DNA of 64,000 nt. Origin: Acinetobacter sp. ANC 5054. GTDB taxonomy: Bacteria; Pseudomonadota; Gammaproteobacteria; Pseudomonadales; Moraxellaceae. Made by a program: the position numbers and the translations under genes. Under the pieces are notes generated by a model, which saw only the letters and a program-made list of their open reading frames with translations, was not told where the DNA came from and searched no databases. Shown in pieces: positions 9,396-18,031 of this stretch (the first letter of the stretch is position 1; every line of letters starts with the position of its first letter). The stretch spans positions 31,166 to 95,165 of the forward strand of contig NZ_NEGG01000002.1 in the NCBI RefSeq assembly GCF_002135295.1, in the 5' to 3' direction.

Positions 9396-10045
9396 ACTTC
9401 AACCTCCTTTGCCTCAAGTGATTCCAGCATGACCTGATACAACATCGTTGCAGGCTGTGCTCCAGCAAGTGCAAAAGTTCCATCAAATACAAAATATGGA
9501 ACTCCCTTACCTCCGGTGCTTGCCGAAACAAAAGGAACATTCGGTGAATCTAAAATCGCTTTAATCGCTCCTGCTTCATAACCACAATAGGTTGCGATTT
9601 TTTCTAAAGTTGAAGCATCTGAAATATTTTCAGAATGATGAAAGTAAGCCGAAAAAATTCCCTCAAGCAGTAAATCATGCCGCTTAGCATCTGCTAACTT
9701 CAACGCATTACTCAATAAGCTATGTGCTTTCGCGGTATTAGGCATGCGTGGTATGCGTTCAAAATCAATATCAACCCCGACAACCTTTGCGGCTTGACGA
9801 ACTTGTTCTTGTCGAAGACGCACAGCCATAGAGCTACCTAAGCGTTGTAAATAAAAAGCCTTAAATGGAATTCCATCTATAGGCATTGCTGGAAGTAACT
9901 GAACGCCGTACCATTTGATATTCACATCTACTTTTGGATGCATTCGTTTCAACTTATCGATAGCAAGCTGTAGCTGACGTTTGCCAATTAAGCACCAAGG
10001 GCAAATAAAATCAAAATATACGTCAATATCAATCTTTGATTTCAT
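9392..10045 (-). CDS. DsbA-family (FrnE-like) thiol oxidoreductase or isomerase
   Basis: A 217-residue cytoplasmic thioredoxin-fold protein with the N-terminal redox motif Cys15-Pro-Trp-Cys18 (DFICPWC) and the FrnE/DSBA-like organisation, including the late GVPYFVFDG cis-proline region. There is no signal peptide, so it is not a periplasmic DsbA. Relatives include 2-hydroxychromene-2-carboxylate isomerase and polyketide FrnE, which often sit in degradation clusters. It overlaps the MFS gene and the Rieske gene by 4 bases each. The substrate is unknown. Confidence 0.85.
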   Translation of the reverse strand: MKSKIDIDVYFDFICPWCLIGKRQLQLAIDKLKRMHPKVDVNIKWYGVQLLPAMPIDGIPFKAFYLQRLGSSMAVRLRQEQVRQAAKVVGVDIDFERIPRMPNTAKAHSLLSNALKLADAKRHDLLLEGIFSAYFHHSENISDASTLEKIATYCGYEAGAIKAILDSPNVPFVSASTGGKGVPYFVFDGTFALAGAQPATMLYQVMLESLEAKEVEV

Positions 10046-11388
10046 TTATGTTCACCTGCTTCTGATGATGAGTGACGTGCTGCAAGTTGTTCTGATGCCA
10101 CCTGCAAATTAAACCGTGTGACATCTTTTAAATAATGTCTTTTTGCATAAAAGAACACTGCTGCAGATAAAATACTCACCACAGGCATGATCTGAAATGC
10201 ATTATGCAAACCTATGACATCGGATAATTTTCCAATAACCAAAGGCCCTAAAGCTAAACCAAGAAAATTATTGGCTAAGGTTAAAGTGGCAAAAGCAGTA
10301 CTATGCACAGCGTTGTGAGTTAAATTGGCAACCATTGCACTTGAGGGTCCATTGGTTCCTAAAGCCATAAACATACCAAGCGCAATCATCACCAATTGAG
10401 CAGTTCCTGTAGGCAATGCAAAAGCGATGGATAATAAAATGCAGCCCAATAAACAATAGATAATGGCTAAGGTCACTTTACGATCTGGACGATCCTTACC
10501 TAAGCGGTCGCACAACATACCGCATAAAATTGTGCCGACTGCACTACTTAACACGATGACCGCTGCTAGCACCCCGGCTTTATCTGTTGCCATGCCATAA
10601 TAGCGATTTAAATAGCTTGGGAACCAAACGATGACTGAGCCGCCAACAAACAGCTGTAGACCACTGGCAATATAGGTCGCAATCACTGAACGACTTGAAT
10701 AGATGGTTCTTAAATGATTCTTCTGCGTTTCTTTTTTCTGTGTAGCCAATTCTTCTTTTGGAATTGTTCCGATTTTCTTTTCTTTGACTAAAATCGGATA
10801 TAAAGTCGCCAAAATCAAACCAAATATCGCCATCCCGCCAAATGCCCAGCGCCAGCCAAAATGCTGAGCAAGTACACCGCCAAGTGCCATACCTAGAAAT
10901 GAGCCGAAAACACCACCTGCCATAAATGAACTGGCTAAAGTCGCTCGCATATCCCGTGGAAAAACTGCCACAACTACGGCAATACCCACACTGCCATAAG
11001 CCGCTTCGCCTACACCGACAAGAAAGCGGGCTATCAGCATATGCTCATAACTTTCTGCAATCGCACAACCTAATGTTGCCAAGCTCCATAGTACAGCCAT
11101 GAGGGTTAAGCTTTTCACTTTACCGAATTTGTCAGCCAAAATAGATAATGGCAATGTTAATAAACCGACCATCAAAGCGACAATACCGCTCAATAAACCG
11201 AGCTGACTATCTGTTAATGTCCATTCATTTTTAATCAACGGGAAAACGGCGTTTAAGACCTGACGTGACATGTAGTCTGAAATTAGCAGACCAAAGGTCA
11301 AGGCAAAAACAATCCAAGCATAACGGCGTGGAATACCAATAGACGTATCGATACCAGTTGCTGGAGCAGAATACTCATGTGCACCCAT
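10042..11388 (-). CDS. MFS transporter (Spinster-like)
   Basis: A 448-residue major facilitator with 12 predicted membrane segments. The start region contains DYMSRQVLNAVFPLIK and QLGLLSG, and the loop 2-3 motif LADKFGKVKS, as in Spinster-like carriers of organic acids and lipids. A near-perfect AAGGAGGT site precedes the ATG. It is likely the uptake carrier for the substrate of this catabolic block, or an exporter of an intermediate. It overlaps the DsbA-like gene by 4 bases. Two stem-loops lie between it and the BKACE gene upstream. Confidence 0.87.
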   Translation of the reverse strand: MGAHEYSAPATGIDTSIGIPRRYAWIVFALTFGLLISDYMSRQVLNAVFPLIKNEWTLTDSQLGLLSGIVALMVGLLTLPLSILADKFGKVKSLTLMAVLWSLATLGCAIAESYEHMLIARFLVGVGEAAYGSVGIAVVVAVFPRDMRATLASSFMAGGVFGSFLGMALGGVLAQHFGWRWAFGGMAIFGLILATLYPILVKEKKIGTIPKEELATQKKETQKNHLRTIYSSRSVIATYIASGLQLFVGGSVIVWFPSYLNRYYGMATDKAGVLAAVIVLSSAVGTILCGMLCDRLGKDRPDRKVTLAIIYCLLGCILLSIAFALPTGTAQLVMIALGMFMALGTNGPSSAMVANLTHNAVHSTAFATLTLANNFLGLALGPLVIGKLSDVIGLHNAFQIMPVVSILSAAVFFYAKRHYLKDVTRFNLQVASEQLAARHSSSEAGEHK

Positions 11389-11422
11389 AACAACCTCCTT
11401 GTATTTTAATTGGTGTATTTGA

Positions 11423-11497
11423 AACTGAAGAACGGCGATTTAATTTTGTGCGCTCTTCAGTTTTGACTTGAGTTCAAAAATCCGTCTCACTCAAGTC
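11423..11497 (-). promoter_or_regulatory. Two tandem stem-loops between BKACE and MFS genes
   Basis: GACTTGAGT at 11465-11473 pairs perfectly with ACTCAAGTC at 11489-11497, and AACTGAAGA at 11423-11431 pairs perfectly with TCTTCAGTT at 11454-11462. Neither is followed by a T-run on the minus strand, so they are not classic terminators. They could be RNA processing or stability elements that set different expression for BKACE and the downstream genes. Confidence 0.5.
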
Positions 11498-11507
11498 TGA
11501 GGTTGGC

Positions 11508-12557
11508 TTAACGCTGAGGTACACCTTTTTGACCCGGCTTGCGGTTTGGTGCCATGCCATTAGCCAATAAGGTTTCTTCAATCGTGCCGTATTGCACACC
11601 AATACGGTAGATTTCGCGTGCTTCTTTACCATTTGCAACTTCACGGCCAAGCTCATGCGCAATACGAACAGTTTGCTTAATTTGCTCAACTGAAGAGAAA
11701 CGCTCACCTTTATGATCAATGATCGTATCTTCATTACCCACACGTGCATGCAAGCCCATCGCCATTGAAATGGTATTTAAAGGCAATACATTTTTTAGCA
11801 AAGACTCAGAGGTTAAGGTGCAGCCGTCTGGAACGCGGTGTACAAAATTAAAGAAGTTAAATGGATTCGGGCCATCAAAACCACCGCCTATACCAATCCA
11901 AGTAATGTTCATTGGACCTTTATATAATCCTTTGCGTACAAGACGTTCTAAGGTTTCTAAACCGTGCATGCCTGTAAGCTGGAAATGTGGCTGAATACCA
12001 TTTACGCTTAAGCGCTTAAGATGTTCAATCAGCCATTCTGGACCTGCAGGAACAGTCATTTCTGCATAAGCGGCTTGAATCGCTGGATGTTCTAAAGATG
12101 TGCCTTTCAAATATTCAGGATATAAAAGCTCCATAATATTCATTTGCGTGGTATTTACTGCAACGGTCACTTGATCTGGTTTTGGATCAAGTTCAGCGAG
12201 TTTATGACGTGTATCATCACTCAGCCAAAGTGCAGCCTCACCCTCAGTTTCAGGTGCAAACGAAATAGAACCACCGACCTGAATAATCATGTCAGGTACA
12301 GCTTTACGTACACCTGCAATCAGCTCATTAAATTTTGATAAACGCTTCGAGCCTTTGCCATCGAGTTCACGTACATGCAAATGCAAAACCGATGCACCCG
12401 CCTCATAGCATTCTACTGCTTTTTGAATTTGCTCTTCCATCGTCACAGGAATGTCTTCAGGAAAATCTTCAGGCATCCACTCAGGGCCATAAGGCGCAAC
12501 AGTAATCACCACTTTTTCCATGTTTTCTGGGTGCAAAGAATCATCAAAGAATTGCAT
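11508..12557 (-). CDS. BKACE (DUF849) beta-keto acid cleavage enzyme
   Basis: Enzymes of this family use acetyl-CoA to cleave a beta-keto acid into acetoacetate and a new acyl-CoA; the founder is 3-keto-5-aminohexanoate cleavage enzyme (Kce). The 349-residue protein shows the family pattern: VTVAPYGP-like N-terminus (VITVAPYGPEW), the metal-binding LHLHVRE, the basic SKRLSKFNEL and the late WIGIGGG. I chose the second ATG (12555-12557), six bases after AAGGAG; the first ATG abuts the ribosome site. The substrate class cannot be read from motifs alone. It lies between a TauD-type dioxygenase gene and a transporter gene. Confidence 0.88.
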   Translation of the reverse strand: MQFFDDSLHPENMEKVVITVAPYGPEWMPEDFPEDIPVTMEEQIQKAVECYEAGASVLHLHVRELDGKGSKRLSKFNELIAGVRKAVPDMIIQVGGSISFAPETEGEAALWLSDDTRHKLAELDPKPDQVTVAVNTTQMNIMELLYPEYLKGTSLEHPAIQAAYAEMTVPAGPEWLIEHLKRLSVNGIQPHFQLTGMHGLETLERLVRKGLYKGPMNITWIGIGGGFDGPNPFNFFNFVHRVPDGCTLTSESLLKNVLPLNTISMAMGLHARVGNEDTIIDHKGERFSSVEQIKQTVRIAHELGREVANGKEAREIYRIGVQYGTIEETLLANGMAPNRKPGQKGVPQR

Positions 12558-12614
12558 GTGCATCTCCTTATATATTTTAAATCGTTAAATAAATGAAAAG
12601 TAATGCGGTACTAC

Positions 12615-13463
12615 TTAGTAAGTGGCATCACCAATAATGCCTGCTCGCTCCATTTTGCGATGGCAAGCTGGATAATCCATCACCGCATAATGCTGTGTGC
12701 TGCGATTATCCCAAATGGCAATGCTGTTTGGCTGCCAACGCCAGCGCACCTGATACTCCGGGATATAGGCCTGAGTAATCAGATAGCGTAGCAACTCAGA
12801 TGCCCCCGGATTGGCATCCTGCCCATAACGCACATGTTCTTTGGTATGAAAATTACTGATATGTGTGGTGAAGGCATTCACATACAAAATTTTCTCACCC
12901 GATTCAGGGTGTGTACGCACAATAGGATGTTCCGCATCTGGAAACTGTGCTTTTAATGCCAAACGCTTTTCGATTGGCATCGCTGCACCAAAACTTGCTT
13001 CAATGCTGTGATAAGCACGCAGATCTGCAATTTGTTCTTTAATATGTTCAGGTAAGTTTGCATAAGCCATGACCATATTGGTCCACATAGTATCGCCACC
13101 AACAGTTGGACACTCAATACAGCGTAGTACGCAACCCATCGGTGGGACTTTTCGCCAGCTTGCATCGCTATGCCATGCATTTTCATAACGGTCAATTGGG
13201 CTATCTGGACTTTTATAAATCTGCACCAAGCCGGGATGATCTGGATGACTACCAACAGCAGGATGATCTTCCAATTGACCAAAACGCTCTGCAAATGCCA
13301 CATGCTCTGCACGGCTAATATTTTGGTCTCTTAAAAATAAAACCCGATGCTTGAGTAAATGGCTACGAATTTCAGTGAATAAGCCATCATCCTGAATCGC
13401 ATCCGCAATATTGATACCTTTGAGTTCGGCACCAATATGACAGCTTAATTGTTCAACTTGCAT
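12615..13463 (-). CDS. TauD/TfdA-family 2-oxoglutarate-dependent dioxygenase
   Basis: A 282-residue Fe(II)/2-oxoglutarate oxygenase. The iron-binding triad is visible as His98 and Asp100 (WHSDASW) and His258 (TQHYAVMDY), with a basic residue shortly after for 2-oxoglutarate. Relatives hydroxylate taurine, alkyl sulfates, aryloxyalkanoates or gamma-butyrobetaine, causing hydroxylation or cleavage. The start has AAAGGA six bases upstream. It lies between the quinone oxidoreductase and BKACE genes on the same strand and is probably the entry enzyme of this block. The sulfate-exporter-like gene downstream hints at an organosulfur substrate. Confidence 0.9.
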   Translation of the reverse strand: MQVEQLSCHIGAELKGINIADAIQDDGLFTEIRSHLLKHRVLFLRDQNISRAEHVAFAERFGQLEDHPAVGSHPDHPGLVQIYKSPDSPIDRYENAWHSDASWRKVPPMGCVLRCIECPTVGGDTMWTNMVMAYANLPEHIKEQIADLRAYHSIEASFGAAMPIEKRLALKAQFPDAEHPIVRTHPESGEKILYVNAFTTHISNFHTKEHVRYGQDANPGASELLRYLITQAYIPEYQVRWRWQPNSIAIWDNRSTQHYAVMDYPACHRKMERAGIIGDATY

Positions 13464-13481
13464 ATGAAATCCTTTTCAAAT

Positions 13482-14468
13482 TCAAATCACAAAAATGGAT
13501 GATCCTGTGGTTTTACGTGCTTCTAAATCGCGATGTGCCTGAACTGCTTCCTTGAGTTCATAACGCTGATTAATTTCGATTTTGATACGGCCACTGCTGA
13601 CATGCTCAAAGATTTCATCTGCCAAAGCCTGTTTTTCCGCAGGATCTGCAATGTAGTCTGCCAACGCAGGACGTGTGATAAAGAGTGAACCTTTCATTGC
13701 CAACAAAACAGGATTGAAATCTGGAATTGGACCTGAAGCCGTACCTACACAAACCAACAAACCACGGCGTTTCAGTGAATCTAATGACGACATAAAGGTG
13801 TCTTTTCCAACACTGTCAAATACCACATGCACACCTGCACCATCGGTGAGTTCACGTACACGCTCTGCGACATTTTCATGGCTATAATTAATCACGTGAT
13901 CACAGCCATGTGCGCGGGCAATCGCAGCTTTCTCTTCCGATGAAGTTGTACCAATGACGGTTAAACCAAGCAGTTTTGCCCATTGAGAAACAATCAGACC
14001 TACACCGCCTGCTGCTGCATGCAATAAAATGGTGTCGCCTTTTTTAAAGTCATATATGCGGCGCATTAAATAGGCTGAGGTTAAGCCGCGCATGGTCATT
14101 GCTGCTGCCGTTTCACAAGAAATGCCTTCTGGCAATTTGATCAATACGTTGGCATCAACCAGTCGAGCTGTACTGTATGCGCCCAATGTATTGATGAAAC
14201 CTGTATAGGTAACTTTATCGCCCACTTGAACATTGGTCACGCCTTCACCGACTGCATCGACAACACCTGAAGCTTCTACGCCCATCCCATTTGGCAGCGG
14301 AATCTTGTACGTTCCATCACGAAAGTAGGTATCTGCATAATTCAGACCCACTGCAACATGGCGTACACGAACCTGACCTGCTGCTGGCTCACCGACTTCA
14401 ATTTCTTCTAGGTACATGACATCTGGTGCGCCGACTTCATTAAAGCGTACTGCTTGATTGCTGCTCAT
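13482..14468 (-). CDS. Quinone oxidoreductase-like zinc-free MDR
   Basis: A 328-residue medium-chain dehydrogenase/reductase of the QOR type. It has the N-terminal GroES-like fold, no structural zinc cysteines, and the nucleotide-binding AAAGGVGLIVSQWAKLLG around residues 150-168. Such enzymes reduce quinones or enones with NADPH. It is the promoter-proximal gene of the minus-strand block (18 bases from the dioxygenase gene) and is divergent from a LysR regulator. Whether it acts on a pathway intermediate or is a general quinone reductase cannot be told. Confidence 0.87.
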   Translation of the reverse strand: MSSNQAVRFNEVGAPDVMYLEEIEVGEPAAGQVRVRHVAVGLNYADTYFRDGTYKIPLPNGMGVEASGVVDAVGEGVTNVQVGDKVTYTGFINTLGAYSTARLVDANVLIKLPEGISCETAAAMTMRGLTSAYLMRRIYDFKKGDTILLHAAAGGVGLIVSQWAKLLGLTVIGTTSSEEKAAIARAHGCDHVINYSHENVAERVRELTDGAGVHVVFDSVGKDTFMSSLDSLKRRGLLVCVGTASGPIPDFNPVLLAMKGSLFITRPALADYIADPAEKQALADEIFEHVSSGRIKIEINQRYELKEAVQAHRDLEARKTTGSSIFVI

Positions 14469-14813
14469 CTTCTATCCCTGCTGTTTTTATTTCATGCCAT
14501 AAACGATTTAGCAAAACTACATCACACAGAAGACAGACCACTTTACATATCACGACATCGACTTAGCATTTTGCGACACCATTATTTGATAAATTCAGAT
14601 ATCTAATTTAAAAATAAAGATTTAGTTTTTTATTTTATAAATTTCAATTATTTAAAACTTTAATATTTTTAAAATTTTCACTGTAAATATTGATCTATAG
14701 ATGTATCTGAAAGACAAAAATGTCTATAAATCATGCCAAATGGATGTAATAATCCATGAAATATTAAAACGATATATTTCACTCAATAAGCAAATAAACA
14801 CTGAGAGAAGCAC
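14469..14813. promoter_or_regulatory. Divergent regulatory region, quinone oxidoreductase / LysR
   Basis: A 345-base, very AT-rich gap between the divergent catabolic block and its likely LysR regulator. It holds two dyads: ATGGAT-N6-ATCCAT (perfect, 14740-14757) and ATCTATAGAT (perfect 10-base palindrome, 14693-14702). The first lies 57 bases before the LysR start, a usual place for a LysR recognition site. I could not assign promoter boxes. Confidence 0.5.
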
Positions 14814-15695
14814 ATGACTCTTAAACAATTAAAAGCTTTTTTAATCTTGGCACGCAGCTTAAATTATGCCCATGCATCTGATGAGCTATGTATTAGTCAA
14901 TCTGCACTCAGTATCACCATCAAAACCTTAGAAGAAGAACTAGGTGGAAAATTATTTAAACGAAATACCCGCCGTGTGGAAATTACACCCGAGGGTGAAT
15001 CTCTCATCCCTTATGCCAAAAAACTTTTGGCCAATTGGGACGACATGGAAAAAGATCTTAAACAGCGCTTTAAATTACAGCGCGGCACTTTAAATATTGC
15101 CTCAATGCCTTTTGCGACACATTCTGTATTACCCGAAATATTGCATGAATTTTCCACACAATATCCCAATATTCATTTTTCCATCCATGATGTACCCAAT
15201 GAAAAAATTATTGAAAAAATCCAAGAAGGCGTATTTGAAATAGGGATTTGCTTTAAACCAGATAATATTAATCAGCTTAATTTTCAGTGTTTGTTCCAAG
15301 AAACCTTTTTTGCACTTGTACCCAAGCATCACCCGTTGGCCGAACATGCACAAGTCACATGGAAGCAGTTGCTGTCATACCCTTTTATTACTTTACAAAG
15401 TCCATCTATCATCCGGCAGATCGTTGAAACAAAAGCGATGGAACATGGTATGACCTTAGATTTAAAACTTGAATGCCATCAAATTAGTTCATTAGCACAC
15501 TTTGTCGCGTCAGGTTTGGGTGTTAGCGTGATTCCAAATCGCTTTGAAAAGATGATTCAATCCGATCAAAATATTGTGTTGCAGATTTCCGATGCAGAGA
15601 TCACTTTAGATTTTGGTATCTTGTATAAAAAAGATCTGCAACTGTCGAATATATCGGCTCAATTTCTCGACATGATCACTAGTTATTATCGTTGA
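14814..15695 (+). CDS. LysR-family transcriptional regulator
   Basis: A 293-residue LysR regulator with an N-terminal winged helix-turn-helix (MTLKQLKAFLILARSLNYAH, SQSALSITIKTLEEELGGKLF) and a periplasmic-binding-like effector domain from about residue 90. A GAGAGAAG ribosome site precedes the ATG. It is divergent from the quinone oxidoreductase-dioxygenase-BKACE block and is the obvious candidate to switch it on in response to the substrate. It could also act on the CoA-transferase genes 200 bases downstream. Confidence 0.9.
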   Translation: MTLKQLKAFLILARSLNYAHASDELCISQSALSITIKTLEEELGGKLFKRNTRRVEITPEGESLIPYAKKLLANWDDMEKDLKQRFKLQRGTLNIASMPFATHSVLPEILHEFSTQYPNIHFSIHDVPNEKIIEKIQEGVFEIGICFKPDNINQLNFQCLFQETFFALVPKHHPLAEHAQVTWKQLLSYPFITLQSPSIIRQIVETKAMEHGMTLDLKLECHQISSLAHFVASGLGVSVIPNRFEKMIQSDQNIVLQISDAEITLDFGILYKKDLQLSNISAQFLDMITSYYR

Positions 15696-15896
15696 TTTTT
15701 TTTCTTTTGTCTGAGTGGCTTTACTTCTCATGCACTTAATAATTTCAGTATTTCAAGTCGTATCCTGAGCATTGCAGTAAATATGCGCATTGAACGATTG
15801 TTTAGTTTTTTTCATTACACCTTAAAAAATATCAATTTCTAAAAATCAACTGTAAGTGTTAGTTATAAGACATCAATAAAAAAATGGATTCATGGA

Positions 15897-16598
15897 ATGA
15901 ATAAAGTCTTTGCAACAGCAGAAAAAGCATTAGCCGATATTGTCAAAGATCATCAAAGTATTGCTGTCGGTGGTTTTGGTTTATGTGGCATTCCCGAAAT
16001 GCTAATTGATGCTTTAAAGGAAACACAGGTTAAAGGCTTAACTTGTATTTCAAACAATGCGGGTACTGATGGTATTGGCTTAGGAAAGCTTTTAAGCAGT
16101 AAGCAAATTAAGAAAATGATTGCTTCTTATGTCGGTGAAAATAAAGAGTTTGAGCGTCAGTTTTTAACAGGTGAGCTTGAGGTCGAATTAACACCGCAAG
16201 GCACCTTAGCTGAAAAACTCCGTTCAGGTGGAGCAGGTATTCCTGCATTTTATACTCAAACTGGAGTCGGTACTTTAATTGCAGAAGGTAAAGAAGTCCG
16301 TAACTTTAACGGTAAAGATTATATTTTAGAACCGAGCATCATCACAGACATTGCCTTGGTGAAGGCCTATAAAGCAGACACAGCTGGAAATTTAGTATTT
16401 AGAAAAACCGCAAGAAACTTTAATCCAGAATGTGCCATGGCTGGCAAAATCACAATTGTTGAAGTTGAACAGATTGTCGAAATTGGTGAGCTAGACCCTG
16501 ATGAGATTCATTTACCAGGCATATACGTCAATCGCTTAGTGCTCAATGCCACCCCAAATAAACATATTGAACAAATGACACTGAAAGTGGAGGCATAA
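15897..16598 (+). CDS. scoA: 3-oxoacid CoA-transferase subunit A
   Basis: The alpha subunit of succinyl-CoA:3-ketoacid CoA-transferase, which moves CoA from succinyl-CoA to acetoacetate. The 233-residue protein has the family I signature [10 protein letters not shown] near residue 24. Subunit B starts 4 bases after its stop. The pair lies between the BKACE block, which is expected to release acetoacetate, and the liu genes, whose HMG-CoA lyase also makes acetoacetate. The butyrate-type AtoD is a close alternative. Confidence 0.9.
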   Translation: MNKVFATAEKALADIVKDHQSIAVGGFGLCGIPEMLIDALKETQVKGLTCISNNAGTDGIGLGKLLSSKQIKKMIASYVGENKEFERQFLTGELEVELTPQGTLAEKLRSGGAGIPAFYTQTGVGTLIAEGKEVRNFNGKDYILEPSIITDIALVKAYKADTAGNLVFRKTARNFNPECAMAGKITIVEVEQIVEIGELDPDEIHLPGIYVNRLVLNATPNKHIEQMTLKVEA

Positions 16599-16601
16599 AT
16601 C

Positions 16602-17249
16602 ATGGCTTGGACACGTAATCAAATGGCGCAACGCACTGCTCAAGAACTTGAAGATGGTTTTTATGTCAATTTAGGTATTGGCCTGCCAACGCTAGTCGCT
16701 AATTATATTCCTGAAGACATTAATGTCTGGCTGCAATCTGAAAATGGCTTATTGGGTATTGGAGAATTTCCGACTCAAGAAACAGTTGATGCAGATTTAA
16801 TTAATGCAGGCAAACAAACAGTAACTGCACGTTCAGGTGCTGCCTTTTTTTCTAGCTCTGAATCATTTGCCATGATTCGCGGCGGTCATGTCAATGTGGC
16901 AATTTTAGGCGCAATGGAGGTTTCAGTAAGCGGTGATTTAGCCAACTGGATGATTCCCGGTAAAAAAGTCAAAGGTATGGGCGGTGCAATGGATTTGGTT
17001 GCAGGCGTACAAAAGATTGTTGTTCTGATGGAACATACCGCCAAAGATGGCAGTCCGAAAATTCTAAAACAGTGTACGCTTCCATTAACTGGCAAAGGTG
17101 TGGTCAGCAGAGTGATCACAGACCTAGGCGTTTTAGATATTACCGATGCTGGTATTGAACTTATTGAACTTGCTACAGATGTAAGTTTGGAACAAATTCA
17201 AAAAGCGACAGGTGTAACGCTAATAACGACAAATATTCAGGTTGCTTAA
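16602..17249 (+). CDS. scoB: 3-oxoacid CoA-transferase subunit B
   Basis: The beta subunit of the CoA-transferase. The 215-residue protein carries the [10 protein letters not shown] motif, whose glutamate (SENG) forms the glutamyl-CoA intermediate. GTGGAGG within the end of scoA acts as its ribosome site. No intrinsic terminator was seen directly after it; a decayed IS element begins about 75 bases downstream. Confidence 0.92.
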   Translation: MAWTRNQMAQRTAQELEDGFYVNLGIGLPTLVANYIPEDINVWLQSENGLLGIGEFPTQETVDADLINAGKQTVTARSGAAFFSSSESFAMIRGGHVNVAILGAMEVSVSGDLANWMIPGKKVKGMGGAMDLVAGVQKIVVLMEHTAKDGSPKILKQCTLPLTGKGVVSRVITDLGVLDITDAGIELIELATDVSLEQIQKATGVTLITTNIQVA

Positions 17250-17323
17250 AGCTGCGGATATTTTATATTGATTTCTTAAACCCGACATTATTATCTAAAG
17301 GGCTTTTGAAATGAGTATCAATG

Positions 17324-17830
17324 TACTTTGTTGCATAAAGAACTGAAAGATAGAGTTTCCCTAATTGACTAAATTTAGGATGCAACTTAAGTGTCAGGTC
17401 TGCCTAATTCTGTAAATTTATTCAGAACTGCAATCCTCACATGTATCTCGTGGAACTGACTTGAAAAATTCATAGTTGATATTTTATCACCTGAAAAACG
17501 CTGCCTCGTACAGTTTGATGCAATGCATTTTTGTTTTGAGCAAACTGCGTTGCTGAGAGCCTAACCACTTTTTCCCAAATGCTCTTCCTTAGCGTTTGAC
17601 TGTTATCAAAAATTCATTTCTCTCATGAAAAGAACTTTTGTATCTTTTCTAGGTCTCGCTGTATTTCTAGATGGAATCACTACATCTGCTTGCCGATATA
17701 CAATGACCTGACGACATCGTTTTGCGCCATACACCCTATCTATATAAACAGACTCAATTCGCTCAACAGGTGAACTTTGATTTAATAAATCACTAAGAAG
17801 CTGTAGATCACTGACGTTTTTTACGTATTC
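17324..17830 (-). pseudogene. Decayed IS5-family (IS903-group) transposase, copy 1
   Basis: The minus strand of this 782-base gene-free gap (17250-18031) encodes broken pieces of an IS5-family transposase. Recognisable are VSDLQLLSDLL, then ERIESVYIDRVYGAKRCRQ and CRQVIVYRQADVVIPSRN, where the usual SVYTDGAYD has become VYIDRVYG, so a key acidic region is damaged. Further on, matches to the HRRSLVETKMHCIK and RVAVLNKFTELGRPH region appear with frame breaks. The outer end CTTTGTTGCATAAAG at 17326-17340 resembles the IS terminal repeat. Only about the right half of an element remains. Confidence 0.75.
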
Positions 17831-17947
17831 ACTGAAACGGCACAGCTCTCCCGCATTTGTACAGGTTCTAAAAATATATCAATATGTAACAAATACTTAC
17901 ATAGATAAAAGATTACTTTTGACTCAACAAAGTAACCAAAAACCCAT

Positions 17948-17983
17948 GTTTCAGTGTATGGCATCCATGACATACACTGAAAC
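17948..17983 (-). terminator. Strong stem-loop after the acyl-CoA synthetase gene
   Basis: GTTTCAGTGTATG pairs perfectly with CATACACTGAAAC (13 base pairs, 10-base loop). On the minus strand it is followed by ATGGGTTTTTGG, a short T-run, so it may terminate the acyl-CoA synthetase transcript 50 bases upstream. The T-run is offset, so function as a terminator is likely but not certain. Confidence 0.55.
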
Positions 17984-18031
17984 TGTGACAAACATGCCGC
18001 CAGATCATCTGATCAAATACGGTCTCATCAT

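Noticed and set aside
12555..12563. First in-frame ATG of the BKACE gene
   Set aside because: It directly abuts the AAGGAG ribosome site; the second ATG has proper spacing.
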